DNA from: Kribbella sandramycini
GTDB lineage: Bacteria > Actinomycetota > Actinomycetes > Propionibacteriales > Kribbellaceae
NCBI RefSeq assembly: GCF_013131805.1
Contig: NZ_JABJRC010000004.1
Span: 248,001-312,000, forward strand
Length of the DNA: 64,000 nucleotides
Direction of reading: 5' to 3'
Shown piece after piece: positions 48,263 through 55,800 of the stretch. The notes under the pieces were generated by a model that saw nothing but the letters and a program-made list of their open reading frames with translations, made no database searches and was not told where the DNA came from. The stretch's first letter is position 1. Each line of letters starts with the position of its first letter. A program made the position numbers and the translations under genes.

Positions 48263-48463
48263 GTGAGCACGGCAAACCCGACCCACAGGGCACACCTGAC
48301 CATCGCCGAACTGTGCGCCGAGCTGGGTGTCGCCCGCTCGACCTTCTACGACTGGCGGGCCGCCAAGAAGGCGCCCCGCTGCATCAAGCTCCCCAACGGT
48401 GAGCTGCGCATTCGCCGGACCGACCTTGAGAACTGGCTCGACTCTTTGCAGGTGGCAGCGTGA
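48263..48463 (+). CDS. Excisionase-like HTH protein (Xis)
   Basis: The 66-residue protein has a MerR/excisionase-type winged helix: 'LTIAELCAELGVARSTFYDW', 'RAAKKAPRCIKLPNGELRIR' and 'RTDLENWLDSLQV'. It should bend DNA at the attachment sites and tip the integrase towards excision. GAAGGAGA lies 7 nt before the GTG. The stop overlaps the integrase start (GTGA), the usual xis-int arrangement. Confidence 0.88.
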   Translation: MSTANPTHRAHLTIAELCAELGVARSTFYDWRAAKKAPRCIKLPNGELRIRRTDLENWLDSLQVAA

Positions 48464-49913
48464 CCGACGGCCACAAGATGGACCTCTCCTATGACGTCCG
48501 CTTCCACAAGATGGAGATCTACAAGGGCAAGAAGAAGACCACCTACCGTCCCCGCTGGGTCGTCGCCGGCGAGCGATTCGGCGAGAGCTTCACCCACGTC
48601 AAGCTCGCCACTTCGTTCGAAGCTTCGCCGATAACCGCCGCACGCGAAGGGGTGCCGTTCGACAAAAAGAGCGGGTTGCCGGCGCCGATGGCGCGGAAGT
48701 TGTACAGCCGCAAATGGTTCCAGCACGCCTGCCAGTACGTGGACGTCAAGTGGCCACATATCTCTCCTGGCCATCGGCGGGGCATCTCGGAGACTCTGGC
48801 TCAAGCCACACTCGCTCTCTTGACCGAGCAGCGAGGGCGACCCTCCGACGCTCAGATTCGCAAAGCACTTCACGGCTGGGCCTTCAGCAAGTCGGCTCGC
48901 AACGGCCTGCCGTTCGATCGTGCCGAACCGCCCGCGGAGATCGCCAGCACCATCGAATGGCTTACCGCCGGCACGGTCCAACTGTCTGAGTTCGAGGACG
49001 CCGAGGTGGTCCGGCGAGTTCTCGACACGTTGGCGCTCCGTCAGGATGGGAAGGCCGCGGCACCGAGCACGATCACGCGGCGCCGAGCGACCTTGCATGG
49101 CGCAATGCGATACGCCGTTGAGTTGAAGCTCCTCCAAAGACATCCGTTCGACACGGTGAGCTGGAAGGCGCCACAGCATGACGAGAAGGTTGATCCCCGA
49201 GTTCTCGCGAACCCAGAGCAGATCCGGTCGTTGCTGGCGGCAGTTCGTGAGATCTACCCGTCGCTGGAGGCTTACTACGGCTGCATGTACTACGCCGCTA
49301 TGCGTCCTGCTGAGGTGCGCCACCTTGCAGAGTCACATCTCTTGAGCCTGCCTGAGGAAGGTTGGGGGAGATGCTGCTGGACGGCTCAACGCAGCAGACC
49401 GGGAAGGCGTGGAGTGACACCGGGGAGGTCCGCGAGGAGCGGTCGCTCAAGCATCGGGCCGACAACAGCACGCGGCGCGTACCGATCTGCCCGGAACTCG
49501 TCGCGATCCTGAGGCATCACCTAGCGGTGCACGGGACCGGACCAGGCGGCCGGCTGTTCGTGACGCGGGTCGGCCGGTTCGGCCGGATCCCTCCGAAGGC
49601 GTACTGCGACCCGGTACATCCCAACACGCTGTCTCGGACGTGGCAGAAGGCTCGCAAGAGGGCGCTGCCAGAACAGCAGTTCCTCTCGCTGCTAGCCCGG
49701 CGACCATACGACCTCCGCCACGCCGGCGTCAGCCTCCAACTCAACGCCGGGGTTCCCGCGACGTTGGTCGCGCAGTGGGCGGGGCACAGCGTCAAGGTCC
49801 TGCTCGATGTCTACGCCGGGTGCATCGACGGCCAGGAGGCAGCCGCCCTGCGACGGATCGAATCCGCACTTGCCAAGCCGCGTTCGGTTGGCGCCGCCGG
49901 GCCGCGGGGCTAG
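48460..49913 (+). pseudogene. Tyrosine site-specific integrase, split by a frameshift at a G-run
   Basis: The 5' frame (48460 onward) gives the N-terminal arm- and core-binding domains and the first catalytic Arg ('YAAMRPAEVRHL'). It is in frame 1 up to the run GGGGG (49364-49368) and then runs on out of frame to 49512. The 3' frame, open from 49362, encodes the rest: 'GEVREERSLKHRADNSTRRV', 'RRPYDLRHAGVSLQLNAGVP' (R box with HxxR-like 'DLRH') and 'GHSVKVLLDVYAGC' with the nucleophilic Tyr. One extra G restores an intact integrase of about 484 residues. Either the gene is broken or the run hides a sequencing error or slippage site. It is coupled to Xis by GTGA. Confidence 0.85.
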
Positions 49914-50063
49914 CCCTTCAAACTGGGTGCGCCGCCACATCTCCTCCGCGAACCATAAGGACTTGCACCTGAGCCGACTTAGGACAAACCTTCGTAGGAA
50001 TGGAACCGCCAGCGTCCGTCTGGGGCCGACGCCTGCGAGAGAGCACTGACGGATTGGAAGCGC

Positions 50064-51275
50064 ATGTCACAAACGCCGGACACGAACATTGATTTCCTGC
50101 GCGGCATATCGCATATCACTTATTCGCCGTCTACCGGCGGAGTCGAAATCTTCGTCGCGGATGGCCGCATCGCGGAGGGGAACATTGGGCCCCTAAGAGG
50201 ACCAACGTCAGTGGAACGAAGCACCTACCACGTAGAGGCAGATCTGATCGAGTTCGCTTTCGAGGAAAACTTCGCTCTCCATGCCGAAGTTGGCCACAAG
50301 AAACGCCTTCTCAATAGACCAGTCGTATACCTAGACCAAGTTCATTGGGTTTCGCTAGCGAGAGCCCTATACAGCCGCGAGGTACCCAGAAGTCCCGAAA
50401 TCACCGCGGCTGAACAGCTAATCAAACACGCCCGCGACGGCCGACTCATTCTGCCACTGTCGGCCGGACACGTCGTCGAAACCGCCAAGACCGGCGGTCG
50501 CAGGCGCGTGGATCTCGCCCGGTGCCAACTAGAGCTGTCCCGCGGGTGGCAGATGTTAAGCCCTCTCCGGACACGCGCCGCCGAGCTGACAGACTTGTTG
50601 TCCGGCCGCTTGACCGAGACGTACGCGCGGGATCGACGCGAGGCTCTATTCCGTCTGGATCCTGACGCCATCTGGGGAAGGAGCGCCCCTACACCCAAGA
50701 ACGACTCGGGTCTGCCTCCCACGCTTCAGGATATCTCTGATCGGATGACCTGGATCAGTAGCCTATTCGAGATGCTATTGGCGCAAGAGCCGACCTTCCC
50801 GACAGATGGTCACGCCATGGCGTCGAAGTGGGGTCAATCGATCCATGAACTTGCGATACACATGCGCTCGAACCCACATGCCCGCAGGTATCGCCGCGAT
50901 CTGACTCGCACACGGTTCTTGTCGGACATGCAGATCGACCTTGCTAATGCGGCCAAGGGTAGCGGCCTATCGACGTCTGAATTCGGCGCTTGGCTGAAGG
51001 ACTCTGCAGAAAAAGACCTTGCACTACTTCCGCACCTCGCACGGCTCCGCGAGATCTTCCATCTACGAATCATCAACGCTGATGACAAGTGGGAGTCAAA
51101 CGACCTAATCGACATGCTGTACCTTTCGTGCTCCGCTGGATACGCGGAGGTGGTCGTCGCAGAGAAGAAGTTTGGGAACTACCTTCTCCGCGCAGACCCG
51201 AGAGTGCCGCCAGGAGCCGCCGTCTTCCTGCGTCTCGCGGACGCTCTACCGGAGATCGAACGGCTGCTCGGTTAG
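50064..51275 (+). CDS. PIN-like nuclease domain protein, element cargo (403 aa)
   Basis: The central 'VVYLDQVHWVSLARAL' (first PIN-type Asp) and the C-terminal 'NDLIDMLYLSCSAGYAEVVV' followed by AEKKFGNYLLRA (second acidic pair and a distal Lys/Asn) match a PIN-like RNase core with a long helical insert between. The N-terminal about 95 residues are not recognised. PIN proteins cleave RNA and act as toxins or in phage defence. The gene lies between the integrase and the tRNA, a common cargo slot, and is less GC-rich than its neighbours (34 G/C of 60 at 50101-50160). No antitoxin-like partner is visible. Confidence 0.7.
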   Translation: MSQTPDTNIDFLRGISHITYSPSTGGVEIFVADGRIAEGNIGPLRGPTSVERSTYHVEADLIEFAFEENFALHAEVGHKKRLLNRPVVYLDQVHWVSLARALYSREVPRSPEITAAEQLIKHARDGRLILPLSAGHVVETAKTGGRRRVDLARCQLELSRGWQMLSPLRTRAAELTDLLSGRLTETYARDRREALFRLDPDAIWGRSAPTPKNDSGLPPTLQDISDRMTWISSLFEMLLAQEPTFPTDGHAMASKWGQSIHELAIHMRSNPHARRYRRDLTRTRFLSDMQIDLANAAKGSGLSTSEFGAWLKDSAEKDLALLPHLARLREIFHLRIINADDKWESNDLIDMLYLSCSAGYAEVVVAEKKFGNYLLRADPRVPPGAAVFLRLADALPEIERLLG

Positions 51276-51469
51276 CGTCACCCTCGAAGAGCCGGCCCGC
51301 GGGCTACTTCGCCCTTCTGCGCGGCGCGTGGCCAGGGCGACTAGCGCCGAGGCTGGGACTGGATCGCTGGCAACCCTCGACGACGGCAAGGCTTCGGCTT
51401 TGGGACGTATTTGGGACGGACGGCCGTAGATCGCCGGTACTGGCCGGACACAGTCGGACAGACGAAGAC

Positions 51470-51503
51470 AGCCCCTGACCTGCGTTCTCGCAGGTCAGGG
51501 GCT
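51470..51503. terminator. 15-bp hairpin terminator beside tRNA-Tyr
   Basis: AGCCCCTGACCTGCG (51470-51484) pairs perfectly with CGCAGGTCAGGGGCT (51489-51503) around TTCT. Read on the plus strand, GTTTTAG follows, so it can also end the PIN-like transcript; on the minus strand it ends tRNA-Tyr. It is carried by the element, equivalent to the hairpin at 42424. Confidence 0.85.
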
Positions 51504-51510
51504 GTTTTAG

Positions 51511-51567
51511 CGCCTGTGGCGGGTGCAGGGTTCGAACCTGCGTAGGCATAAGCCGACAGATTTACAG
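51511..51567 (-). repeat. Right attachment repeat within tRNA-Tyr (57 bp)
   Basis: Identical to 42463-42519. The repeat covers the tRNA from the anticodon loop to beyond the 3' end. The intact tRNA-Tyr here has its 3' half supplied by the element. The crossover was at or near the anticodon loop, typical for tyrosine integrases. Confidence 0.93.
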
Positions 51568-51599
51568 TCTGCTCCCTTTGGCCGCTCGGGCAACCCGCC
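51517..51599 (-). tRNA. tRNA-Tyr (GTA)
   Basis: An 83-nt class II cloverleaf on the minus strand: acceptor GGCGGGT with ACCCGCC, anticodon loop CTGTAAA (anticodon GTA), long variable arm, and T-arm GCAGG-TTCGAAC-CCTGC. The discriminator A is at 51517 and no CCA is encoded. It serves as the insertion target of the element, with its 3' part duplicated at 42463. Confidence 0.96.
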
Positions 51600-51682
51600 A
51601 GGGTGCTGCCGGTTCGTGAACCGGCGTGGGAGACGATACAACAGTAGGTGGGTGTGTCGGCAAATCGGAAAGGGAAGTGGCT

Positions 51683-52174
51683 GTGGCTTCGGAGTCTTCG
51701 TTCGACATCGTGAACAAGGTGGACCGGCAGGAGGTGGACAACGCCGTGAACCAGGCGGCGAAGGAGATCAGCCAGCGGTTCGACTTCAAGAACGTGGACG
51801 CGGGGATCGAGTGGTCCGGGGAGTCGGTGGCGATGCAGGCGAACACGGAGGAGCGGGTGAACGCCGTTCTGGATGTGTTCAAGGACAAGTTGGTGAAGCG
51901 GCAGATCTCGCTCAAGGGGCTGGATGCGGACGAGGCGAAGCTGTCGGGGAAGATCTACAAGATCACCGCGACGATCGACGCCGGGATCACGCAGGAGAAC
52001 GCGAAGAAGCTGTCGAAGCTGATTCGCGACGAGGGGCCGAAGGGCGTGAAGGCGCAGATCCAGGGTGAGGAGCTGCGGGTCTCGAGCAAGAGCCGGGACG
52101 ACCTGCAGGCGGTCCAAGCGCTGATCAAGGGCCAGGAGCTGGACTTCGCCGTCCAGTTCGTCAACTACCGCTGA
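51683..52174 (+). CDS. yajQ: YajQ-family cyclic-di-GMP/nucleotide-binding protein
   Basis: The 163-residue protein matches YajQ across its full length: 'ESSFDIVNKVDRQEVDNAVN', 'QRFDFKNVDAGIEWSGESVA', 'DADEAKLSGKIYKITATIDA' and 'VSSKSRDDLQAVQALIKGQE'. The two ferredoxin-like domains are known to bind cyclic di-GMP or RNA in some bacteria. The GTG at 51683 gives the standard family length; the in-frame GTG at 51677 is possible. It lies 83 nt past tRNA-Tyr on the other strand. It is a core gene and marks the return to chromosome. Confidence 0.93.
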   Translation: MASESSFDIVNKVDRQEVDNAVNQAAKEISQRFDFKNVDAGIEWSGESVAMQANTEERVNAVLDVFKDKLVKRQISLKGLDADEAKLSGKIYKITATIDAGITQENAKKLSKLIRDEGPKGVKAQIQGEELRVSSKSRDDLQAVQALIKGQELDFAVQFVNYR

Positions 52175-52250
52175 GCCGTCGGTACGGCGGTGAGCCTGCG
52201 GGCTCCCGCCGTACGGCGTAATCGGGTCGCCGTGGTCGGTGGGGGCGGGC

Positions 52251-53198
52251 ATGCTGGGCGGCGTGGGTGACACGTTGCTGCGGCGGTGGTTGTACGACGA
52301 CTTCGGGCTGGATGTGGTGGAACTCTCACCTGTCGGCTACGGGGCGGATCTGGCCGCGCAGGTCTGGCGGGCCACGACGGCGACCAATGCGTACGCCGTG
52401 AAGTGGAGTGGCGCCGGGACGAACACGGGCCACCAGGTGGCGGCGTACTTGGGGGACTCCGGGCTGGCTGGGGTGCCGGAGGTGGTGCGGACGGTCGACG
52501 ACGGGCTGTGGACGTTTCACGGGCCTAAGAAGCGGTTGACGGTGACGCCGTGGGTCGATGGGGTGCGGGCGGCGGAGAGTGGGCTGACGGTCGAGCAGTG
52601 GGCGGCGTACGGCGTACTGCTGCGGCGCGTGCATGATGCGGAGCCGCCGGCCCGGCTCCGGGACGCGCTGCCGACGCATAGCCCGGTCGACGCGCGGGTG
52701 CCGGCAGTGGCGGCAGAAGTGCGGGAACGGCTTGAAGCGCCGTCAGATGCGGTTGAGGCGGAGCTGGCAGCGCTGTGGGCCGAGTACGCCGACACCATCG
52801 ACGTACTGCTCATCAGCACCCCTCCTGCGCCCACAGGGCCGCGGGTGGTGTGTCACGGCGACCCCCACCTCGGGAACGTCCTGGTCGCCGACGGCCGTCT
52901 CCACCTCATCGACTGGGACGACGTGGTGCTCGCTCCGCGCGAACAGGACCTCATGTTCATGCTGGGCGGTATGGGTGACGTCAGTACCAGCACGCCCGAG
53001 CAGGTGGACGCGTTCCTCGCCGGCTACGGCCCGCACCCCCTCGACCACGACGCCGTCCGCTACTACCGCCACGTCCGCGCCCGCGAGGACGTCGTCCTCT
53101 GGTCCCACCAAGCCCTCACCGGCCCCGACCGCGCCGACTGCGTCCGCATCACCCGCGGCGTCCTCGCCGAAGGCCTGGTCGCGCTAGCTGTTAGTTAG
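52251..53198 (+). CDS. Aminoglycoside phosphotransferase (APH)-family kinase
   Basis: The 315-residue protein has the APH catalytic loop 'VVCHGDPHLGNVLVADGRLH' (H-G-D-x-H-x-x-N) and the metal motif 'LIDWDDVVLAPREQDLMFML', with the N-lobe Lys in 'NAYAVKWSGAG'. The family phosphorylates antibiotics, choline or homoserine, and here the substrate is unknown. The ATG at 52251 follows GGGGGCGGG; GTG at 52263 is an alternative. The 3' end overlaps the convergent AraC gene by 15 nt. Confidence 0.88.
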   Translation: MLGGVGDTLLRRWLYDDFGLDVVELSPVGYGADLAAQVWRATTATNAYAVKWSGAGTNTGHQVAAYLGDSGLAGVPEVVRTVDDGLWTFHGPKKRLTVTPWVDGVRAAESGLTVEQWAAYGVLLRRVHDAEPPARLRDALPTHSPVDARVPAVAAEVRERLEAPSDAVEAELAALWAEYADTIDVLLISTPPAPTGPRVVCHGDPHLGNVLVADGRLHLIDWDDVVLAPREQDLMFMLGGMGDVSTSTPEQVDAFLAGYGPHPLDHDAVRYYRHVRAREDVVLWSHQALTGPDRADCVRITRGVLAEGLVALAVS

Positions 53199-53960
53199 GG
53201 CGGTTTCTCGGACGGTTCGGGGGGAGGCGCCTAGTTCTCGGTGGCAGGCCTTGTTGAAGGCTTGGAGGTCGGGGATGCCTACGGAGGCGGCTATGGCGGG
53301 GATGGAGAGGGTGGAGGAGGTGAGGAGGTGGCGGGCTCGAGTCAGGCGGCGTTCGCGGATGTAGGCGATGACCGTGGTGCCTAGCTCGGATTGGAAGAGG
53401 CGGGTCAGGTGGTTGTGGGATACACCGGCTGCGCGGGCCAGGGCTGGGATGGTGAGGGGGTGGGTCAGGTGGGCTTCTATGTGGGCTACGGCGGTGGTTA
53501 CGGCGGGGTGGCGGGGGGCGGCTTCGGGGCGGGTGGCGGCCAGGTCGGCGAGGCGCCAGAGGAAGGTCCAGACTTCGGCGGCTACGCGGGCGGTGCCGGA
53601 GGGGGAGGCTTCGGTGGCGGAGCGGAGTAGGGCGGAGAGGGCGGGGGCTGCGGGGCCGGCGTCCTGGACGGCGGGGAGGTAGGAGGGCTCTCCGACTGCA
53701 GCGGGGCGGAAGTGGGCGTAGAGGTGTTCTGAGCGACCGCGGTAGTCGAACTGGACCTGTACGCCGGCTGGCGTCAGAGAGACGTAACCGGGGGCTACGG
53801 CGTACGTCGTACCGGCGATGGTCAGGTCGGCCGAGTAGGCGTAGAGGTGCAGCTGCCAGAGGTCGGGGAGCTGGAAGACGTCGCGGAGCGAGCGGATGCC
53901 GTGGGTGCCCGAGCCGACGTTGACGACTTCCGGGGGCGCGGCTAAGGGCAGCGCGATCAT
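53184..53960 (-). CDS. AraC-family transcriptional regulator
   Basis: The 258-residue protein has a cupin-like N-terminal sensor (about residues 1-110, 'LWQLHLYAYSADLTIAGTTY', 'VAPGYVSLTPAGVQVQFDYR') and a C-terminal double HTH ('PLTIPALARAAGVSHNHLTR', 'ARHLLTSSTLSIPAIAASVG', 'FNKACHRELGASPRTVRE'). It is divergent from the PhyH-type oxygenase gene with 100 nt between. Repeats with ACCAC/GTGGT words in that region are likely its binding sites, so it probably controls the oxygenase operon. Confidence 0.92.
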   Translation of the reverse strand: MIALPLAAPPEVVNVGSGTHGIRSLRDVFQLPDLWQLHLYAYSADLTIAGTTYAVAPGYVSLTPAGVQVQFDYRGRSEHLYAHFRPAAVGEPSYLPAVQDAGPAAPALSALLRSATEASPSGTARVAAEVWTFLWRLADLAATRPEAAPRHPAVTTAVAHIEAHLTHPLTIPALARAAGVSHNHLTRLFQSELGTTVIAYIRERRLTRARHLLTSSTLSIPAIAASVGIPDLQAFNKACHRELGASPRTVRETALTNS

Positions 53961-53971
53961 GGTGAGAAATT

Positions 53972-53983
53972 ACCACCAGTGGT
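53972..53983. promoter_or_regulatory. ACCAC-CA-GTGGT repeat in the AraC/PhyH divergent promoter
   Basis: ACCACCAGTGGT is a 5-bp inverted repeat 12 nt upstream of the AraC start codon. A further half-site, AACCACCACC, lies near 54037-54046, ahead of the PhyH gene. Direct or inverted half-sites of this type suit an AraC regulator. Confidence 0.45.
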
Positions 53984-54060
53984 GATCCCAACCCACGCAA
54001 TCCAACGGGGTAGCGACCTAGCGTTGTGGAGTAGTAACCACCACCCCGAGAGGGAGAACC

Positions 54061-54921
54061 ATGCCCCATCCGCATCGCAAGAACCTGCTCACCTCGGTTC
54101 AGATGGCGCATTTCGTGGCGACGGGGTCGCTCCGGATGGACGCCGTCGTACCGGAGGAGATGAACCGGCAGGCGATCGAGGTCCTCGACAACGGCATCCC
54201 CGGCGTCCCGTACGGCACTCCGCTGTCGGAGGCGTTCGCGGACAGCGAGTTCGTGCAGCGGCTCGTCCAGCTGCCTGAGGTCGCCGGTGCGATCCACAGC
54301 CTGGTCGGTCCGGAGCCGACGGTCGATCACCACGCCGTCCACATCCGCAAGGCGAACGAGGGTGAGGCGCAGAACCTGCACGGTGACGCGATCATCGACG
54401 TCCGGGAGGACGCGTTCGACGTCCAGCTCATGTACTACCCGCAGGATGTGACGCTGGAGATGGGCGGCACGCTCAGCGTCCCCGGCAGCCACCTGCGGCG
54501 GACGAACGAGTCCGACACCGGCCGCTACCAGAACCTGCTCGGCCAGACCCGCCTGGTCTGCCCCGCCGGCACGGTCCAGTTCCTGCACCACGGCATCTGG
54601 CACGGCGGCCGCAAGAACGACAGCTCCATCGATCGGTACATGTTCAAGATCCGTTTCAACCCCACCGTGCGTCAGGTGGGGCTGTGGAACCTCGAGGACC
54701 TGTACGACGAGGAGGTCGCCCGCGAGCTCGGTCAGACGTTCCCGTGGTACGAGAACGCGACCGGCCGGCTGGAGATCTACAACCGGGTGAAGCTGTGGCA
54801 GGCGATCACCGGTGACGACACCTACGACCCGGACTACTGGGTGACGCGGGTGTCCAACCGCCCGCAGCGCGTGGTCTCCCAGCGCAGCGTCAACCCCCAC
54901 GCCAAGAAGGTGATCGCATGA
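54061..54921 (+). CDS. Phytanoyl-CoA dioxygenase-family oxygenase
   Basis: The 286-residue protein is a PhyH-like Fe(II)/2-oxoglutarate enzyme: 'EAQNLHGDAIIDVREDAFDV' gives H-x-D, 'LEMGGTLSVPGSHLRRTNES' is the family loop and 'LHHGIWHGGRKNDSSIDRYM' carries the distal His and Arg. A strong ribosome site (GAGAGGGAG) precedes the ATG. It is controlled, by position, by the divergent AraC regulator. The small gene that follows overlaps it by ATGA. The substrate is unknown. Confidence 0.87.
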   Translation: MPHPHRKNLLTSVQMAHFVATGSLRMDAVVPEEMNRQAIEVLDNGIPGVPYGTPLSEAFADSEFVQRLVQLPEVAGAIHSLVGPEPTVDHHAVHIRKANEGEAQNLHGDAIIDVREDAFDVQLMYYPQDVTLEMGGTLSVPGSHLRRTNESDTGRYQNLLGQTRLVCPAGTVQFLHHGIWHGGRKNDSSIDRYMFKIRFNPTVRQVGLWNLEDLYDEEVARELGQTFPWYENATGRLEIYNRVKLWQAITGDDTYDPDYWVTRVSNRPQRVVSQRSVNPHAKKVIA

Positions 54922-55199
54922 CCGTTCAGCAGCAGACACTTCGCCAGCAGGTTCTGGTGCTGTACCTGGCCTCCTCCGCGCTCGACGCCCGGGTGGTCGG
55001 TTGGTCGACGTACGACGGCACTGGCGCGACGTCGCCGACTACCGGGGACAGCGACGTACCGCCGTACGCCACCGGGCTGGATGCACTGAAGGACGGCTGG
55101 CGGCTGTTCCAAGCAGCACAGCTGCTGCCGCCGCAGCCGGGGCACGAGTACGACGTCTCGTTCCTCAAACACGAGTTCTTCTTCGAGAAGCTCGTCTGA
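54918..55199 (+). CDS. Small hypothetical protein coupled to the oxygenase (93 aa)
   Basis: It overlaps the oxygenase stop (ATGA), which makes it a genuine gene. The N-terminal helix is 'LRQQVLVLYLASSALDARVV', followed by a Gly/Thr-rich loop ('TYDGTGATSPTTGD') and 'YATGLDALKDGWRLFQAAQL', ending 'EYDVSFLKHEFFFEKLV'. I recognise no family. Its obligate coupling suggests a partner subunit or substrate-binding helper for the oxygenase. Confidence 0.7.
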   Translation: MTVQQQTLRQQVLVLYLASSALDARVVGWSTYDGTGATSPTTGDSDVPPYATGLDALKDGWRLFQAAQLLPPQPGHEYDVSFLKHEFFFEKLV

Positions 55200-55239
55200 C
55201 AACCACAGGGGCCATGGCATCGCGCTAAGGTGCGATGCC

Positions 55240-55782
55240 ATGGCTCAGTCGGTTTCAGCGCGTCAGCGCGGCCTCCTGGTCGTTCTGGCGTTGCTGCTGG
55301 TCACGCTGGTCGTTCTGGTGACTGTCGTGGTCGTACGGCGGTTCGACGGGACGCCGGCGCCCACAGAGCCGAAGCGGGCGGCGGCGGAGACGCTGCAGTT
55401 CCGGCGGGTGGTCGCGGTCAAGCCGGATGGGTGTACGGCGGGGCCGAGCGTGCTGTGCGGGGTGGACGGGGCGCAGTACACGCTTGGCGCGGTTGAGGTG
55501 GACGGCTCGCAGGTGATGCGTACCGAGGCCGGGCCCGCGCAGGGAGCCACCGGGTGGGTCGTCACGCTCACATTGGATGCCGAGGGCACCAAGCTGTTCA
55601 GCGCGCTGACGACGGAGCTGGTCAAGAACCGGCCGCCGAAGAACCAGCTCGCGATCGTGGTCAAGGACCAGGTCGTCTCCGCGCCCACTGTCAGCGGGGC
55701 GATCACCGCGGGCCAGGTGCAGATCGCCGGCAACTTCACCCGCGCGCAGGCCGAGAAACTCGCCGCCGACATCACCGGCTGA
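55240..55782 (+). CDS. Membrane-anchored SecD P1-head-like domain protein (180 aa)
   Basis: A single membrane helix (residues about 12-33, 'LLVVLALLLVTLVVLVTVVV') is followed by an external domain. Its C-terminal half matches the SecDF P1-head sequence pattern: 'VTLTLDAEGTKLFSALTTEL', then 'QLAIVVKDQVVSAPTVSGAI' and 'GQVQIAGNFTRAQAEKLAAD'. Full SecD proteins have six helices; here only the head domain remains on one anchor. It may modulate the Sec machinery or act as an independent envelope factor. It stands alone ahead of the tandem repeat region. Confidence 0.75.
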   Translation: MAQSVSARQRGLLVVLALLLVTLVVLVTVVVVRRFDGTPAPTEPKRAAAETLQFRRVVAVKPDGCTAGPSVLCGVDGAQYTLGAVEVDGSQVMRTEAGPAQGATGWVVTLTLDAEGTKLFSALTTELVKNRPPKNQLAIVVKDQVVSAPTVSGAITAGQVQIAGNFTRAQAEKLAADITG

Positions 55783-55800
55783 GCCGACCCAGGCCCTCCT

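Larger units (their letters stand above)
42463..51567. mobile_element. Integrated element at tRNA-Tyr, about 9.05 kb
   Basis: Two perfect 57-bp repeats (42463-42519 and 51511-51567) border the element. Inside are an excisionase and a tyrosine integrase (48263-49913), two truncated gene remnants, MazG and NUDIX genes, a ParB-like/GIY-YIG pair, a low-GC membrane-anchored protein, and a PIN-like gene beside the right end. There are no phage structural genes, and of the replication genes only a remnant of a DUF3987-type primase/helicase remains. It is best described as a decayed integrative element (AICE or satellite type) carrying cargo. The integrase is frameshifted, so it may no longer move. 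Confidence 0.88.

Noticed and set aside
49364..49368. Programmed -1 ribosomal frameshift in the integrase
   Set aside because: The run is not a good slippery heptamer (P-site UGG would re-pair with UUG) and no downstream structure was evident; an indel is the simpler explanation.
53391..53630. Gly-rich 79-codon open frame opposite the AraC gene
   Set aside because: Antisense of a Pro/Arg-rich stretch of the regulator; no start context and no conserved pattern.
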